DNA of 64,000 bases from Dipylidium caninum (GCA_017562135.1 QEYB01001406.1:1-64000); one strand, 5' to 3'. Positions 26,035 to 41,100 are shown, counted from the first letter of the stretch. Numbers and translations are program-made. The notes: generated from the sequence alone by a model not told the origin.

Positions 26035-26883
26035 TTTGTTTTCTAACCTTGCCCACGTGCATGTATACTGAGAGTTGCTTGGGCCTTTAATTTCTGACGA
26101 GGCACTTTGTCCTATCTTCTGACAACTTATAAAATCTTAGTGGCTACACTCGACTGGTCTTCTGAAGCAACGGCTAATATATACCCCCACTTTAAAACAA
26201 GGGATTTTGTGCAGAGGGAGTGACATCCACGAATATTTAAGACTCATCTTCCAGCATTTGTCGCCAAACTTGATACACGCTCCTATTCCGCAACGAAGAG
26301 GAGGTTCAACCCCCCGATTTCACGGTGCCTCCTCGGTAGAAAGTAACTATTCCACCTACGTGCGAGGTGGAGACTATGGGGAAATGGTAAGTTCGCATGA
26401 GGTCATGCGATCATCCTCACACCCGGCCTTGCAGCAGTGCCCGAGATTCCTTTGAAGGCGACCCGAGAAGGACTGGAGAGGGTTACGTCTTTCTACTTCA
26501 ACTATACTACATTTTGAGAGTAGGCGACTTACTGATCCCCAAACCACAGCGCCCACCTGCTTCAAGCCAAGTCGTTGGTGTTAAAGCAGTGGGAAAACTG
26601 ACTCCTCGTTTCGATTGGTTGTCGAGGGGGAAAATTATTTATGAGGGTGTTAGAGAAAGTCGTAGCCTTCGTGACATCCCCCATCGTATGCATTCATTTG
26701 GGTTAATTCGGTCCGGCGTCTTTAACTGTTGCCGGAGCCTCATGGCATTTGTGGGTGTACTTTAATGATCTGCGTGTCACAAGTGTTCATAATCTCAGTG
26801 CTGCAAAGGCCTCCTGGTTAGTACTGCCTGGCAACAGAAAGAGGCGGGCAGACCACGCCCAACATGCCGGACATGGCACATGA

Positions 26884-26905
26884 ACTGCTGCTGCTGCTGC
26901 TGCTA
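26884..26905. repeat. (CTG)n trinucleotide repeat
   Basis: Seven CTG units followed by degenerate CCGCTGCCG sequence. No open gene was identified around it. Confidence 0.85.
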
Positions 26906-28151
26906 CCGCTGCCGTTGCTGACTGAATATCGCCACATTTTTAACGCCTTTTTACCATGCGATGAGCGAGGTAATGGTGTTAATTTTCCTCTCCTACACGG
27001 CATTTCCCGTTCTTTCCCTCGATTTTTGATGGGTTGGAGATAAAAACACGATGAAAACCACCATGGTAATGTTTCCGGTTTTGCCAACAGTTGGGTCGAG
27101 GAGGAGGCACGAGAACCACCGCCTGCCAGGAAAGATAAGCTGAATTTCACGCTATGCCTCTGCTACACTTCCCCACTGGAGTCGCATTTATTCAGTGAAT
27201 CACAATCAAGTGGATTTGTGAGATGCCACTCAGGCCCGCCACCTTCCAGAGTCAAACGTCTGGTAGACGTACGTGCAATTCTCATCACACCGCTGTAACA
27301 AGGGGGCGATAATGCGGTTACCCGGCGTTAGAACCCGAGTACTCGCTCCAACTGTTCTTCCTTTTGCAGTCAGAGAATGAGGCTGTTTGAGTTAGTTAAG
27401 AAATGATGTCTGGTGTGTGGCTCATTGCGCTGAAGGACAGCAAGAAATCCAACTACTTTGTCAACCGCGTCAAGAGAGCCGTGAGTCTCGCTTCCCTTGA
27501 GCAGTCGATCATTCGAATAAACACTTGCCTGTACGACGACTCGGGTGACACTTCTAAGAGGCTGGGAATATGATGGAGGGCTTGAGAACGCCATGGCGCG
27601 GATCCGAGACCATCAAGTGTACACAGGCGAAGTGCTTCGCGCTCTATTCCCCACTAAAGTGCTGCCGACGAGGTGACGGGGATGTGCCCCGAATTGTTGG
27701 TATGTTCAAAGAAAGGCCTCCTCTGCCACACCATCTGATAGATCAGCCTCAGTTGTGTCGCACGCCGCCCACCCGATGCCACGGGTGAAGTCGGCTGATA
27801 GGATGGTGGGGAAGTTGGCTCCTCCTGCAGCTGGTCATAGAAATCCTGATAAGATGGGATGAGAGGTGGGAAGTTTTTATATCCCTTTTACCGCCACATT
27901 GTCTCGCGCTTTTCAGGAGGGAAATGATCCCCAAAGGAGACCTGGTCGAAATCGTTGCTACTGCCAACAAAAACAGGCACACACGCTTCCCTATTCCTCA
28001 ACGCAGATGGGAGAATTCTCCCCCAGTAGAGGCGGGGGCATGGTTACCAATGCAGCAACTGGCGGCGTGTTGTCACGCTGTCCCCGCGATGGCGGGATGC
28101 ACGCATTCTGATGAACCGGGGCTTGGCAGCAAGGTGGCATCGAAGGGATGC

Positions 28152-28172
28152 GGGAAGGGGGTGGGAGGGGGA
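28152..28172 (+). other. putative G-quadruplex motif
   Basis: Four runs of at least three G separated by one- or two-base loops (GGG, AA, GGGGG, T, GGG, A, GGGGG). It lies about 870 bases beyond the UBA6 stop codon. Confidence 0.6.
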
Positions 28173-29041
28173 CAGAGTCGCTGCTTGTTTGTCGCCGTAC
28201 AGGGAAGAGGTTAGCTTGCAGATTTAAACTTCCAGCATTGAAAGGCATTTACACGAAATGTTAAAAATAAAGGTCTAAATGTCATCTGTTCCAGAGGCGT
28301 GCGATAAAATGTTGGAAGTGATTAGGTTAGGTCAAATGGCACATCCCTTGAACGCTAAACATCAGTGGCGCCACCACCCTGGCACGACACACGCAATTAA
28401 ACCGCGTTAGTCAAGGCCTCCTGAACCACATCTCCTCGCAACAGCTTAAAGTGAAGTGCCGACCAGGAATGCCTTGGTGGCGAGCGACAGACCGGAATGT
28501 GGGATTTCGCCCGCAAGCACTGATCTCAGGCGGGTGTAAGACCATCGCCCGGTCCGATTCACCTCAGGCATTTCTCGCGCGCACTAATGGTCAAACCCTA
28601 GGGGATACTATCAATTATTTACGGCTTGCATAAAACGGAGAACAGTTGAACTAGTTTTCCACCTGGGCCGACGGCGTGAAAGTCCTCTGAAAGTCGGTCG
28701 CCCCAACTGGTCGGCGTATCATCACGACAAAGTGATTTCAACATAATGCGTGTCTTTGTCTCATTAATGAATGAATTATGCGACCAAGTAAGTATGCAAA
28801 GTAGCTTCTCCGAAAGGGAATACCAAGGGGGAATTCGATGCTGGCAAACGCGAAAATCCCCCGGGAGCTATTACTGACTAATAATATGCAAAACTAAGGA
28901 TATTTTTGAATTACAGAGAGTTTGTGAAGCGCAAGGGAGTCACAACAAGCTCACAACTTATAAGCCGATAAAAATGCATATTATAAACAACCATGGCACA
29001 GCGGTGGAGTCTCTCAAGTCCGTCTGAACATGGATTTCAAA

Positions 29042-29169
29042 TTAAGTGGATGGAATTTTCAAACGGAATGGAGGTCCTTCGACATCGTCGTCATCTCCAT
29101 TGACGCCCTCGTAGGCGATGACCAAGTCGACATAATTTTCCAGCGGTTTGACGTCAAGTAGAGAGAGCA
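29042..29169 (-). CDS. UBA6: UBA6 last exon, out of frame as assembled
   Basis: After the acceptor tctgttgcag the exon encodes [19 protein letters not shown] then [13 protein letters not shown] and TAA at 29042-29044, the expected E1 C-terminus. Read in the phase left by the preceding exon (two bases over), it gives only P-M-L-S-T and a TGA. The mismatch is two bases and falls at a CTCTCT run near 29161-29167. A gain of one CT unit would give an ungapped family alignment across the junction. Options are a sequencing or assembly indel in the dinucleotide run, a real allele truncating the last 38 or so residues, or an unseen microexon. Confidence 0.85.
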
Positions 29170-32100
29170 TTCTGCAACAGATAGGGTAGCATTTTCAAAG
29201 TTCACAAAACACCAAATCACACTCACGGAACATGACGACATTTTACTTCCCTAATCAAAGTACATGTGAAACTTTTAGAAACAGAATCCTATAAAGGTTG
29301 AACTGGTAGTACTTGTTGTCGAAAGCCTCTCACACGCTGGGACGCAAACACAAGGCAAAGTTGAAAGGAAAATAAGGCTAGAAATCAAACAGGCCCTGGT
29401 GGCATCGAGGATTAGAGAGGAGGAAAGCTTTCGAGACAACCATTCTATATTCACGGCCGCCCGATCCCAATACCTTCGGTCTACCGTAAAAGGCGCAAAT
29501 TTTATCAAATTTGAGAAAAGAGATGCGAATAAGGTAGACGGCGATCAACTTAATAGCTCCCAATCAACTTTGACAGGCTTAAAATATTCCGAAGAACAAG
29601 CTGTTCCAGAAAATCCCGCCAACAAATAGAACTGATAGTCAACATCCGTGTTAGTACATTGTTGGCCCAGATTTTAGCAATTTTCTAGGTATGTTTCAAC
29701 TAACACGAAGTGCTCGAGAACGCAATCTCGAATGTTTTCAACACCGTCGACAACTATGAAAATATGGTGCATAGAGGTAACATTGCAGTGGCTACTTAAC
29801 TCCATTGAAATTAAGTAGGGAAAGTTGCACAATTGCTGAAAAATTCTAGGAGCCAGGTTGTCAGCCCAAATGTCTTGTAATCTGATTCACGCAATTCGTA
29901 CACAAATCCAAGATAGACTTCAAGTTAGCCAAAGAACTCTGAAGATCAGCTTCCTAGGTCAGAAAACACCATGTACACAACACTAATTATCGTATCATCC
30001 TTCATCTATACCTACAAGAGAGCCGCCGCAAAAAACGCATCATGACTAAGAGGGCCACTTTGCCTCGTTATACCCTTATTCGGGGCCCATCACTCATCTT
30101 CAAACAGGTTAAAGTGTTTATGTTTACCGTGCGGGCCGGTGCTTGGGGAACCTTAATTGACAACGTTTAATAAACTGGAATGAACGGGACCACGGAGACG
30201 ATTTATAAATTTCAATTTTAGACGAAATAACTCGGGAAACATCAACAGAAATGCCTTCTACCTTCTAATTTAAGGGCTAATTACTTGGGGACATTAACCA
30301 AGATCAGGGAACTTACGGCTTGTTGAGATTGAATTGAAATTTCGGCAGGAATGTCATGTAGATTGGACGACAGTTCTGTGTGATCAGGGAAACGTCAAGC
30401 CCACTTTTTGACTAAAAAGTTAACAAGAAAATATCGGAATCCAGAAAGCCGGCTACTCGACCGAGAATTTCAACATTCCTTCAACCGAATGGCGCAATGA
30501 TTGTAATTAACTAGTTTTAACCTGTACTGCTGTCCAAGTAACAAGAGGTACTAGAAAGTGATAACATTCACCTTTATTGTTTCGATAAATTGCTTTAAGG
30601 TGGAGGATTTAGAAGGCAGTTCCATTTCCCATCGGTCCCAAATGGTGAAAGACGTATTATTTGGAAGGAATTTGGTAGTAGAAGGTCCGGGCTGAACGGA
30701 GATGAAAGAAGGGAGAGACAGGTTGAGGAAATTGTTCCTCGCATTAGTGGCGAGGACATCTGCCGTCCCAGGGTGAGTTGCACTGAAGCAGATGTACTTC
30801 AACACCTCCAGGCTAACAAGACCTGCCACAGCAGCTGTAGTCGTCGCCATTGCGGGGATAATGCGGCCGGCAATTCTCTTCACCTCATACCTGTCCGTTT
30901 CTGATATCCCGTACATTGCGGAGCGTAAATTCTACCGGAGGATGGATAGAGGGATCAGTTGATGATACACTTATTAAATCCTCCCGAATTCCGTGATTAA
31001 GGGGAGTGCGGTGGGTAAAAAATCACGCATGTAGGTCGTTTGAAGTAGAACACGATCCAACAATTTAAACATAAAACACGCAAGAAGTAGGTTTTAAATC
31101 AGAGACGAGCACAGACTCGTAGTGAATTACTCGGACGGCTAGACAGTTCGTTCTGCCATATGAAAAATTATTCTTCGCCAAGTCGGACAAATTACACAAT
31201 TTATTGTAACGAACTTCCGGTCTTTTCGTAGACTCTTAGAAGATAGAAAACAGAAAGACTCACTGTAGCTGCGGTGATGAAGTCAATGTGTCCCGCATTA
31301 TCGTTATCCTTATCAAATTCGACTGGATGGCATACCAGTTTACCTAGAGAAAAAAAATGGTAAAACCAGGAGTGCTTCCATCTATTTCAAACATAATGCA
31401 TTGACAGGAGATGACAAGATGCACCAAGTCACCAAACACAGAAGTACCAGATATCAAAGCGCACAAAATGTGGTACCGAGGATTCGAGAAAGAAAGTTCT
31501 GCCATCAGACAAACAAGATTTTTTTGGTTTGATCAAGTTTCCATGGAAAATGGGAATAGGGGAAGCAGTTGAACACGATGTGAGAAGGCATCTTTCGTGC
31601 ATGTCCCACTACGGGGAATGCATTCGCCACTCCGACGAAAGAGGGGTAAGGCCGGTTATAATGTACCGTGAATGACTCGAGCTGCTTTAGCACAGGTGCT
31701 CATCAACAGCTTCTCTTAACGCTTTTAGAGGACACCTATTGCTATAAAGTAGAAGCACAGCCCCTTCGACACATCCACTTTCCTTAGGGTAAACGTTGAA
31801 ATATGGTGTAAGGTATGAAGGCCCTAACTATAAGCTCAGTGTCGATTTTCGCTGAAGAGACGACAGGTATAATTAGCCATTATACCGCAAAAGCAAAGTT
31901 GTTAATCTATGCCGAGAGAATAAAGGGAAAAACTAGTTAGTTGCAAACAAAGCCTTTATATTCCTCATTTTCTACTAACGAAAACAATATTGAAAAAAGA
32001 AATGAATAACGTGTATTTAGCATCAAGAATAAAAAAGAGAAGCCATAAAATAAGAACTTGAAGAGTTTAACAACCTACCATAAAATATAAGAAGGAGATA

Positions 32101-35100
32101 AGTCGAAAACCTCAATGATCCTGTGAAGGTACTCCGCCTCAGGTTACGTGAATGAACTGGGCACACCCAAATGGGATTCCGTTTAAAGATTAGTTAAGTG
32201 GGAAAACGCTTACTGCATAGCCGATCAGACTGATAAACTCGTAATTAAACCTCACAACCATGCAATGCGTCGGTAGATTCTGCTACGTTCCGTAGTGGAA
32301 AAACGGCAATAAGCAGATAGCCAGACTCTCCACGCATTTACATCACACACAAAAGTATTTTAGACACACAGACCTTCAATCTCCCACAATAGACTCAGTA
32401 CCTCCTACAGAAATACTTTCTAATTGTAGGGACAATAAACCTACTTCCAAACTAGTGGGTGCTGAGGAATCCCCGGGGGTGTTTCGTGTGCTACACATTA
32501 TAACTAACATGTGAAGGCGGCTGCCTGGATCCTTTTTCATCAAACAACTCCATAGATCGTGAATCCGCAGAAAATCGTATAGCATTTTTTATAAGGCATT
32601 TTTATCACCTCTCGGGCTTAAATAATGACGCTTTGTCAGGCTCCAACCCAACTAATAAACACTGCTACCACGTGTTTAGCTTACAAATACTTCGCATTAC
32701 AGAGTTTCGCTTGACTTATTCCAAGCGAAGAAGAGCTCTAAACAACCAAAAGTACAGTTTAAAAATTTAGCTTTCGTCTACAGGTAGAAGTGGATAAAGT
32801 GGTTGTTTGTGACGCCCAAAGGTATTCACAGTTTGAAGAGCACGAGATTTGGTTAATCCACCAGGCCACTAATTAAAGAGTTTTCAGTCTAGTAAAATTA
32901 CCAATGATTATATAGCTTTTTGTGGAAACATTTTAACAATAATTAGGTGTAAATTAAGGTATTAGTTAGAGGAATGTTGATGAGGTAATGGCACAGAGAA
33001 TTCAAGTATACCAAGATTCTATGAATCGAGAGAATTCAGCGGATCGCTAACGAGACTGAAAGCACGTGAAGTGCTTCACATCGTGGATGAGCGATGGGGT
33101 CATCGGTGTAATTTTATCCGAGGTACAAAAGTTGTTAGTAGTGACGATAGAGAGAGAAAGAGGGTCAGGACCCCAGGAGGGGTGGGGGGGAGGGCACCGA
33201 TAACATCTAGCCTGGGATCACATTCAGTGAAATTGCGAGTATTCTGTCAAGACCATTATCGAAGTGATCAAAATAGCCTTAAATGGGGCTGGTAAGCACA
33301 CCATAAAAGTGTTGAAATACCAAATTTATGAGAATGCCAGACCCAGATGAATGAGGCAGGTAGGACATGAATTGTATGCCAAACAGGTGACTCGTGCCAT
33401 ATCAAGCTTTTTGACAAGGTATTCACCCGCGGCTAAAAGTGGAAATAAACGGACAGGACAAAGGACCCTATTTCCCATTTCCTTTTTCATCAAATTTAAT
33501 GCTTCTAAAGAATGGCTACTTCCACTAACGGAATTCAAGTCAATCCATGCCACTAGTGCCACAAATCGTGGCAGCGGCGCGTGTTTACTTCCGATCGCAG
33601 CTACAAATATCAATCTTAATATCACTGTTAACCATCTCACATCGTCCTTAATCATCTCAGTTGGACAGCCTCATGGGGCGATCCCCCCTGTGGGGGGGAG
33701 GGGGGACAAGACAATCAACTCCGAACAGAAGGACTAGCAGTTTGGAAAGTTGACCACTTTGTCATCAATAACGAAGTGGATCAGGCCGAGCGCCTCAGGA
33801 CGATTGGATTTCAACTCCACACCTTTTTGATCTCCAAGTTTCTCAATAAATATCAAACAAGTCTGGTAGGAGGTGCGCGTAAATGTAGCAACAAAGTGTG
33901 AGTTAGGAGTAGAGACGGTTCTTCTTGCTCCACCTGTAACGAATCCATAAGTCATCTGCCGCTAACTGCCCAAATCTAAAGAACTTCCTTCTTGGGAAGA
34001 TAATTTTAACTTAACCGGAGCTATTAATACACCTGCAACAAATACTTCCCAATGCCGCTGCCGTTATTCTCATTCAGAGACTGAATGAGCGCACTTCCTA
34101 ATCCACGTTTTCATTCTTAAATCTAATTTTTCTCTCACACTTAAAATCACAGAAGCAGACTTGTTCACGAGTGGCTTTGGAGGGTCTACAGTTCAAGACA
34201 TAACAAGCCCGAAGGAAGCAATTACATCTTCTCTAAAGCTGGGATCGGAGGGGACGGGAGATGACGAGATTCTGCTTCCGCCCTGCTCTATGTTCCAAGA
34301 GAGCTGCTGACTAGACCGCGTATCACGATGGTGTAAACACATACATCGTGCTATTGAATACGCCTATATTTAACCCAACATTTATGTGAATCTATGCACA
34401 AACATGGCACACAATCGGTGTGGTTCAAAGGTTGCAGGCCACTTAGCTCCCCTCCTTCTTTTTTTCGCATTCATTGTGGGAGGCGAAAAGCCTAACAATG
34501 CTGGGTAAACGAGGGCTTCTTGATGCAACCAACCATACAAGTTTTATCATAAAAGTACCGATGCAAAACAAATCTTAGGTGTACTTTAAGAATCCAAACA
34601 GCTCAATGCAAACTTGATAATAAAACTAGAAGGCAAGCAAGTTAGCAGAAAAGTTTCAAGTGTTTATAAAAGAAAAAGCCTCCTACTTATCCACCATGCT
34701 CACTACGAGTTTCCGTATGTTATCTGGGACTGATGAAAGCCACATTTACATGGTACTGGTGGCGAACCCAAAAGACCAAGTACAAACAATTCAAAAAGCG
34801 AGTGAGATGATGAGCAGGGGAGACAAGTCAATTAATAAAGTGTACTCAATGAAAGGACAAAATTTTGAGGCAAATAAAGAAAGTGACACCTTAGAATGAC
34901 CCTTACAAATGAGTTTTGTCTTTTTTTCCAAACCCGGTAAGATTGGAATGACGCTATTTCCTTAAAAGATCCAACAAAACTACCAATGAGCATCCTGAGC
35001 TTTAAAAATAGGGATTATAGATTGAGTGGATTAGCCGAAGATAAGTGAATTATTAAAGAAAGAAACACAACAAGTTGCGAAGGCACACTTCGTGACAATC

Positions 35101-38100
35101 AAGTCACGCACGAAAGTTAGCCATACCCTCTACTTCGGAACACGAAGATTTGCAAGTGAAACATGAAACCTCTTTCACGTTGTTTATAGGGCTCAAGTGA
35201 AACTAAAGTGTGTAATCTACCCTGAGAATCCGAACAAAACAGTCGAAAACATATAAACAGTTGTGTAGATTAGAAGTAGGAAAAAGTTTTTTTTAACAGA
35301 TTACAAATTCATGACAAGTAAGTTGGCAGAGTGTAACGAAACATCTATGAAGAACATCGCACAATTACTTCTAAGTGTAAATATTGCGTCGCCCTTGAGC
35401 ACGTAAGAGGGGAGGAATGAAATCACTCAATTTGTAGAAGTTGAGGAAGAAGAGATAAGTTTACTGTGTAAATGGTTGAAAGGAACTCCTACTGAAGAGG
35501 ATATTTGTTCAATTCTTTAGAAAACGACAGTCTGAGCCAAAGTGAACCACAAAAAGAGAAAGAGAAATTAGACTGAGGATGCGTACATCTTAAATAGGGA
35601 CTTAACTACAGGCTAGACGGATAACTTAGTGGTCTCAAGTTGGTCAAGACGGAGTGAGCTTTCACGTATGTGGTTGAAAAGAGCTGGTTTAAAAAATAAT
35701 CATTTGAGAGCTTGGCATAAGTATTACCGGCTTGGAGATATTTTAAAATCTGATGAAGCAAAAATAAGATACCATCAAACAAGTGTCAGGTGGAATAAAA
35801 TATCGCAGGGAGTGGAGAGTGAAGCGTACAGGGGGAAAAGTGGAAGTCTCAAAAGCAAAGCATCACAAAAGATTGAAACATCGGAGAATAGTAATCGGTG
35901 AAAGAGTGATAAAAAAAAGTAAAAGGGCACAGAGTGACACAACCTCCACCATTTCCAAGACAGCACAGAACACAGTCAAACCTGTAAACCCAACGAGTTG
36001 TCAAATGGACAAAAAACAGTAGGCAAAAACAAATAGTGACACATGATGCTGCGACAAGAAATGAAAAAGGACCCAACATACAGTCAGAGCTGCCCAGTCG
36101 CGCAATCGCGATCTTCAAAAGGGCCTGGAATTTGTCGTCCACGATAGGAGAGACCGTCTCCGAAGCGGCATAAGACGGCCTGGTCCTCGAGGGATCAGTA
36201 ATCACTTCCTTGTCAGACGGGATGTAGGGCTCGGGGGTAAAGTCGGTCAGAGCCTCCTCGACCAGCGATTTTTGAATGGATGAGGGGAATTGGATGTCCA
36301 TTTGCTTGGCAATGAGGCGGCCGAAGTACCAAACAAATTTAACGTGTCTGTGTTAGAAAGGAGATCAAGTAGTTAGTAGAAAATACCCCTAATACCAGGG
36401 ACCGGGAGGTAGAGCGTTTCAACTAAGAGAAGGCTCGAAAGGTGGCATTAACCATAGTAATAAATAAGCAAATTCTGAGCCTAATCCGAAATATGGGAGG
36501 TTGATTTTTACTCAGACAGTTTAAGCTCTCGAGCCCGCGGTGTCGACATGGCTGGCCGTGCGCGTCAGACCCAACCCTCTAACATCAATGGCAGCAGGAA
36601 GCAAGAGACGCGCAATTCAACTCGACAGCTCTGGCCAACATGACAGGTATTACGGCCATTGAAATATTGGCTAATAATCCACGTAACTGAAGGAAATGAC
36701 GCTTTGAGGGAAGCACATTGATAAAGAGGGCTACATTTGTTTTTGAATCTGTAGATGGCAAGTACACAAATTCGTGCTATTAAAACAACATAATCTACAT
36801 AGAAGCAGCCACATGTCTATACAAAAGGGGCAATCTCTTTTCCAGTAGCTACTTCTTAAATGCACGTCAGTGTACTCATTTAGATGGTCTTTCATTGTGT
36901 ACAGGAAGCTGATCGAGTTGCGACCGGCCTAACTTATGGTTGAATTGCCTCAGAGAAAACTTTGACTCGCGAAAAACTGAAAAAAGAGAATAACCACTCA
37001 CCAACACAAACAACGACGTTTTTGAAAAGTTAACGTTCTATAGCTGATTAAGAGGTAAAGTAAACAGGAGGTCTGGGAGTGGTGCGGCAGCGGAGTCAAA
37101 TCCTTCCTCAGAGGATATGCTACGCAGTTATTAGTGAAAGACTGGTGGATTGGATTTGCAAGCAGAATACAGAATTAGATAGAAGAAATAGAACAACCGA
37201 CAGTCCTCCCATGTCACCAATCCTGCAACGTACTTTCCTTGATGAAGACATGAAGACCACTTAACCCTTGTGAGAGGTTCATTTTTAAGGCTTTATGCGA
37301 TATAAAATGAATTTTAAATTTCGATCCCAAACCCTATTAAGTGGCAAGACAAAGACACTTTTCCCTCACACATGAAGACAATTAAGTTAAAAATAATAAG
37401 ACGATAAAAGCAAGTTTTAGCCTGCTCCCGAGAAGGCTATTGTCTCTACACGAGTTACGCTTTGACGCGCCAATAAAATGTCTGTTTAAGACCACCAAGA
37501 GATTTTTGGCATGAAGTGGAGATTGTGAGGCATGGCGACTACAATGCTGGAGACGCGTCGTAAGTGAAACATAAGAGGTTGGGAACTGTAAGAGAGTTCG
37601 ACACGGCACCCACCACGTCTGCGTTCACGCACGACCTTTAAATTGCCTGCACTTAAGGTGCTAATGCGTCAACCAAATTGTGGAGAGGCAATTTTCAATC
37701 AGCATTGTAAAAAAAATGAGATCGTACACAGGCTCTGCTCCTTCCCTTTGGAGCGAAAGTGGGGCGATATTGTAAGTGGGAAAACAAACATGCCAACATA
37801 AATTAGACTTTTTAACGTGGCTCACCAGAGAGTATAGACCATTTTTGTTCACTTATCAGGCCTATCTATCTCTTACTGATGGCTCCCCCATTTCGCCAGG
37901 GTCAATAAAACTGGCCTAATTGCAACACAGTTGGCTTTCTTACCTCCGTAAACACACAAAATACCCGCATAAATCAACAAAATATTTTGTCTCTATATCG
38001 TCCCTAGTACAGGCCACATTAGAAGGAAATGGGAGTGAAAATAAATGGAATCAAAAGGCGTATAGCCCACCAAGGAGACTGGGCGCAGGTATTAAAATGT

Positions 38101-41100
38101 TTTCGCACCTGGCATCACTCAAAATAAACTCTCCAAGCCCTCATCGTAATCAACCCTAGAGATTTCCTACCACGAAATAGCTGGGTAAAAAGCGGAAGGT
38201 GTTTACTACTGAAGAACAAAGACTAATCGTTATTGTAGCCGTGTAATTAGAATAAATGCGTAAGGCCGAAAATTCCTCTACGGACCTTAAAATAAGGGCA
38301 AGTGGGATATAGACGTATGCGACTGATGGAGACACTTAACCGGCTGTAATTCTGTTGAATTTCTGTTGCTAACGTTACTTACAAGTCATTGGTAAGGTCG
38401 AAGGTGATCGGTCGTGGTTTTCGCCGGGGTAGTTGCCAAAAGGGTTCTAAAAGCGATTAAGGGTAATAATTCGATTATTATGAAATTACAACGCCTTTGG
38501 TGTAAACAAAAAGCGTATACCTCCTCCTTCGAGTACTTTATCTGCCGGAAACTTATAAAGCAAGTGTAAGGCCTGTAAGTCGACAGAAAAAAAACAACAG
38601 TTAAAGTCATTGTGAAATGATGAAACGGACAAAAAAAGTGGTTAATCAGACAAATTGTAGAACCTTGTGGTGGAAATATTTTTCAAATTTCTCGCGCCCC
38701 AAGCGAATGCACTCCTCCCACGTGGTTGGCCGGTTGTTAAAAAATGCCACCTGAGGGGTGCTGATATTTCTAACGAGGATATTCGTTGCGCCAGGGTCAT
38801 TGGTCGACAGTTCCGGAGGACCCCGTACCAGCAGAGATTGTAGGGCATGTCTGAGCTCTTCGGGAGAGTAGTGAAAAGCTCTCAAAAGTTGGTCCAAGGT
38901 ACGGGGCTTCAGGGAAAACTGCGCAAAGAACTGGGAGAAGATAAAGACGATAAACCGAAAATGAGACGAGTTATAATAATTGGGAAGAGAGAAAGAAGTT
39001 ACAAAAACAAATAAATATAAATAAAATTATTTAGGCAGGAAATATCACAGACTAGTAAAAGTGATGGCTACTGTGGCAATCTTATATGATATCATCTACG
39101 CCTGTTACACGTTCTTACACTGAAATACTATACATTAAACTCATATTTTCTGTCGGTTAACTATTTTTTTTTTCTTTTGAAGCAAGAATACAAAGTAACC
39201 ACTAACACCACTGATTAAAATTTTAAACTTTGTGGTTACTCGTTGCATTGCCATCTATCAAAAACTCCACGAGGTTATTTGGCCGAGCATAGTATGCGAG
39301 AGTACAGGCCAAAAAGATTAAAACACAAGGCAGGGACAAACTTTTAACCTTTGATTAAGGTGTACGCTACCCACTTGCTGGTGATTTTTGCTTGAACAGA
39401 AAGCTAGTACCGCTTAAAGTGAAGTGATAGCGAAGGGTGCACAATGGGTGAGCTATTCACCCGTGTGTGAGTCAGAAAAGGAGCGAGTAACTTGAGATCA
39501 GTCACCTTCCAGAAGACACACCCACAGACAGAGCGCATAGCCCTGTCGCACAATTTTAAGTGGAGTGATACACGTGAAAAATGGTCTCAAAGGTAAATCA
39601 CCTTCTCTCTTGCCCACTCAACACAGTCTGCTGCTTTGGCTGGAAAAGATTTCAACGTGCAGTAGGGAATGGCATCGCCATCGCCTGCGCCCACTGAAGA
39701 GGATGGATCCGATTGGCCGGAGTAGGACTCGGTGATTCCGGGGAGTACCACTTGGGTGTGGCCTTTGGTCCCCTGAGTACCCGATTCGAACATCGCCAAC
39801 CGATTGGTCACACACCGGGCATCCAAGTAGCGCCTCGCCTCGACGCTATCCAAAGCCGCCAGCACGATAGGCGGGGTGGATTTATCCCTTCCCGAGGCTG
39901 CCGTCTGTAAGAACTCGTCTGTGAAGATCTCTTTCTCTGTACTAAAATCCACTACATGAATAGGAAATTCAGTTTTTTTTTTCAAAATACAAATTAGCCA
40001 AAATACTAAAGAAGCATGGTTAAGAATGTAGACTAACCTTTTCTTTGTATGGCCACAACTTTAAGTGCCGGATTGAATTGTTGTATAGACTTAGCAGCGA
40101 CAGTACTCTTGGCCTGACCAACGTCATCCGGCCGAAAGAGGAATTGTCGATTCAGGTTCGACTTCTCAATATGGTCCATGTCGGTCACGGTGATGCACGG
40201 TCCGTCGTAGTTGGCATTATTCGTGTTAGCGTCAGTAGTGGTGGTGGCAGTGGCAGTAGTTACGGTTGGTGGGGAAAAGGAGAAGGTTTGCTGAGCCATT
40301 GACTCCACGTCTGCGTCATAGTCACTGTACGAATTTATCTAAAATGAAAAATAGGCTGACGATCGTGAATGGGTGCCACGAATCCAGTGAAGAGGATGTA
40401 TTTACACTTGTTGCCACTTGAAATGCACAAAAAGTGCCATTTTTATTAGTCATTGAGTATCCTTTGAAATTCTAAGTACTTTGAATACAATCACAATGAA
40501 TACTCGATTGAGAATGATTGAATATGTAATACCTCGTAGGTACATTTAAGCTCCAGCACAATTACTCAATGAAGCACACCAGATTAAGTAGATGCTGGGC
40601 ATCTACAACTGATTCAATGAATATTAATTTCAACGCTTTTTGAAAATAAAATGCCGGGATACTGGCTCGATGGACCTCTGTTAAGGAGAAAAAACCCCAG
40701 TTGGAAGGGAAGAGGGAAATTTTCAATCTCAAGAAAGCATACCATTGGGGACCGGATTGATCCGTGTACCTCATAAACACCAAATATTGTTTCTTGTATG
40801 GACATTAGCAGACTAAGTTTCTCTGACTGATAATCCACAAAAGGAAATGACAGCTAGGCCCATGCGTATAAGGTCTACCGGAAAATTCTGACTGTTTTTC
40901 TAATTAAACGATATACTTTAATTCTTACCGTCAATAGAGCTTATTAAAGAATATAATTGCCGTTATTATTAATGGCTTCTTGCCAGCGTGAGGGCAATTG
41001 GGGTATCCCGCTTTTGGAAAAACCTTTCATTTTTTGATACGAAAAATCGAGCCACTGCTTGTTCATTATCTTCTTCCTTGTTGAATATTTTGCCCTTCAA

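Larger units (their letters stand above)
17976..29041. other. gene-poor interval downstream of UBA6
   Basis: Eleven kilobases without a recognisable gene. Frames are numerous because of high GC content but overlap each other and show no domain signature. Content that can be named is limited to the tandem repeats and the G-rich motif listed separately. The sequence from about 18200 to 18800 is AT-richer and could be an old mobile-element fragment, but no coding motif supports that. Confidence 0.5.

Noticed and set aside
33351..33955. Frames on both strands in the large UBA6 intron
   Set aside because: The flanking exons join in phase without them and no domain signature is present.
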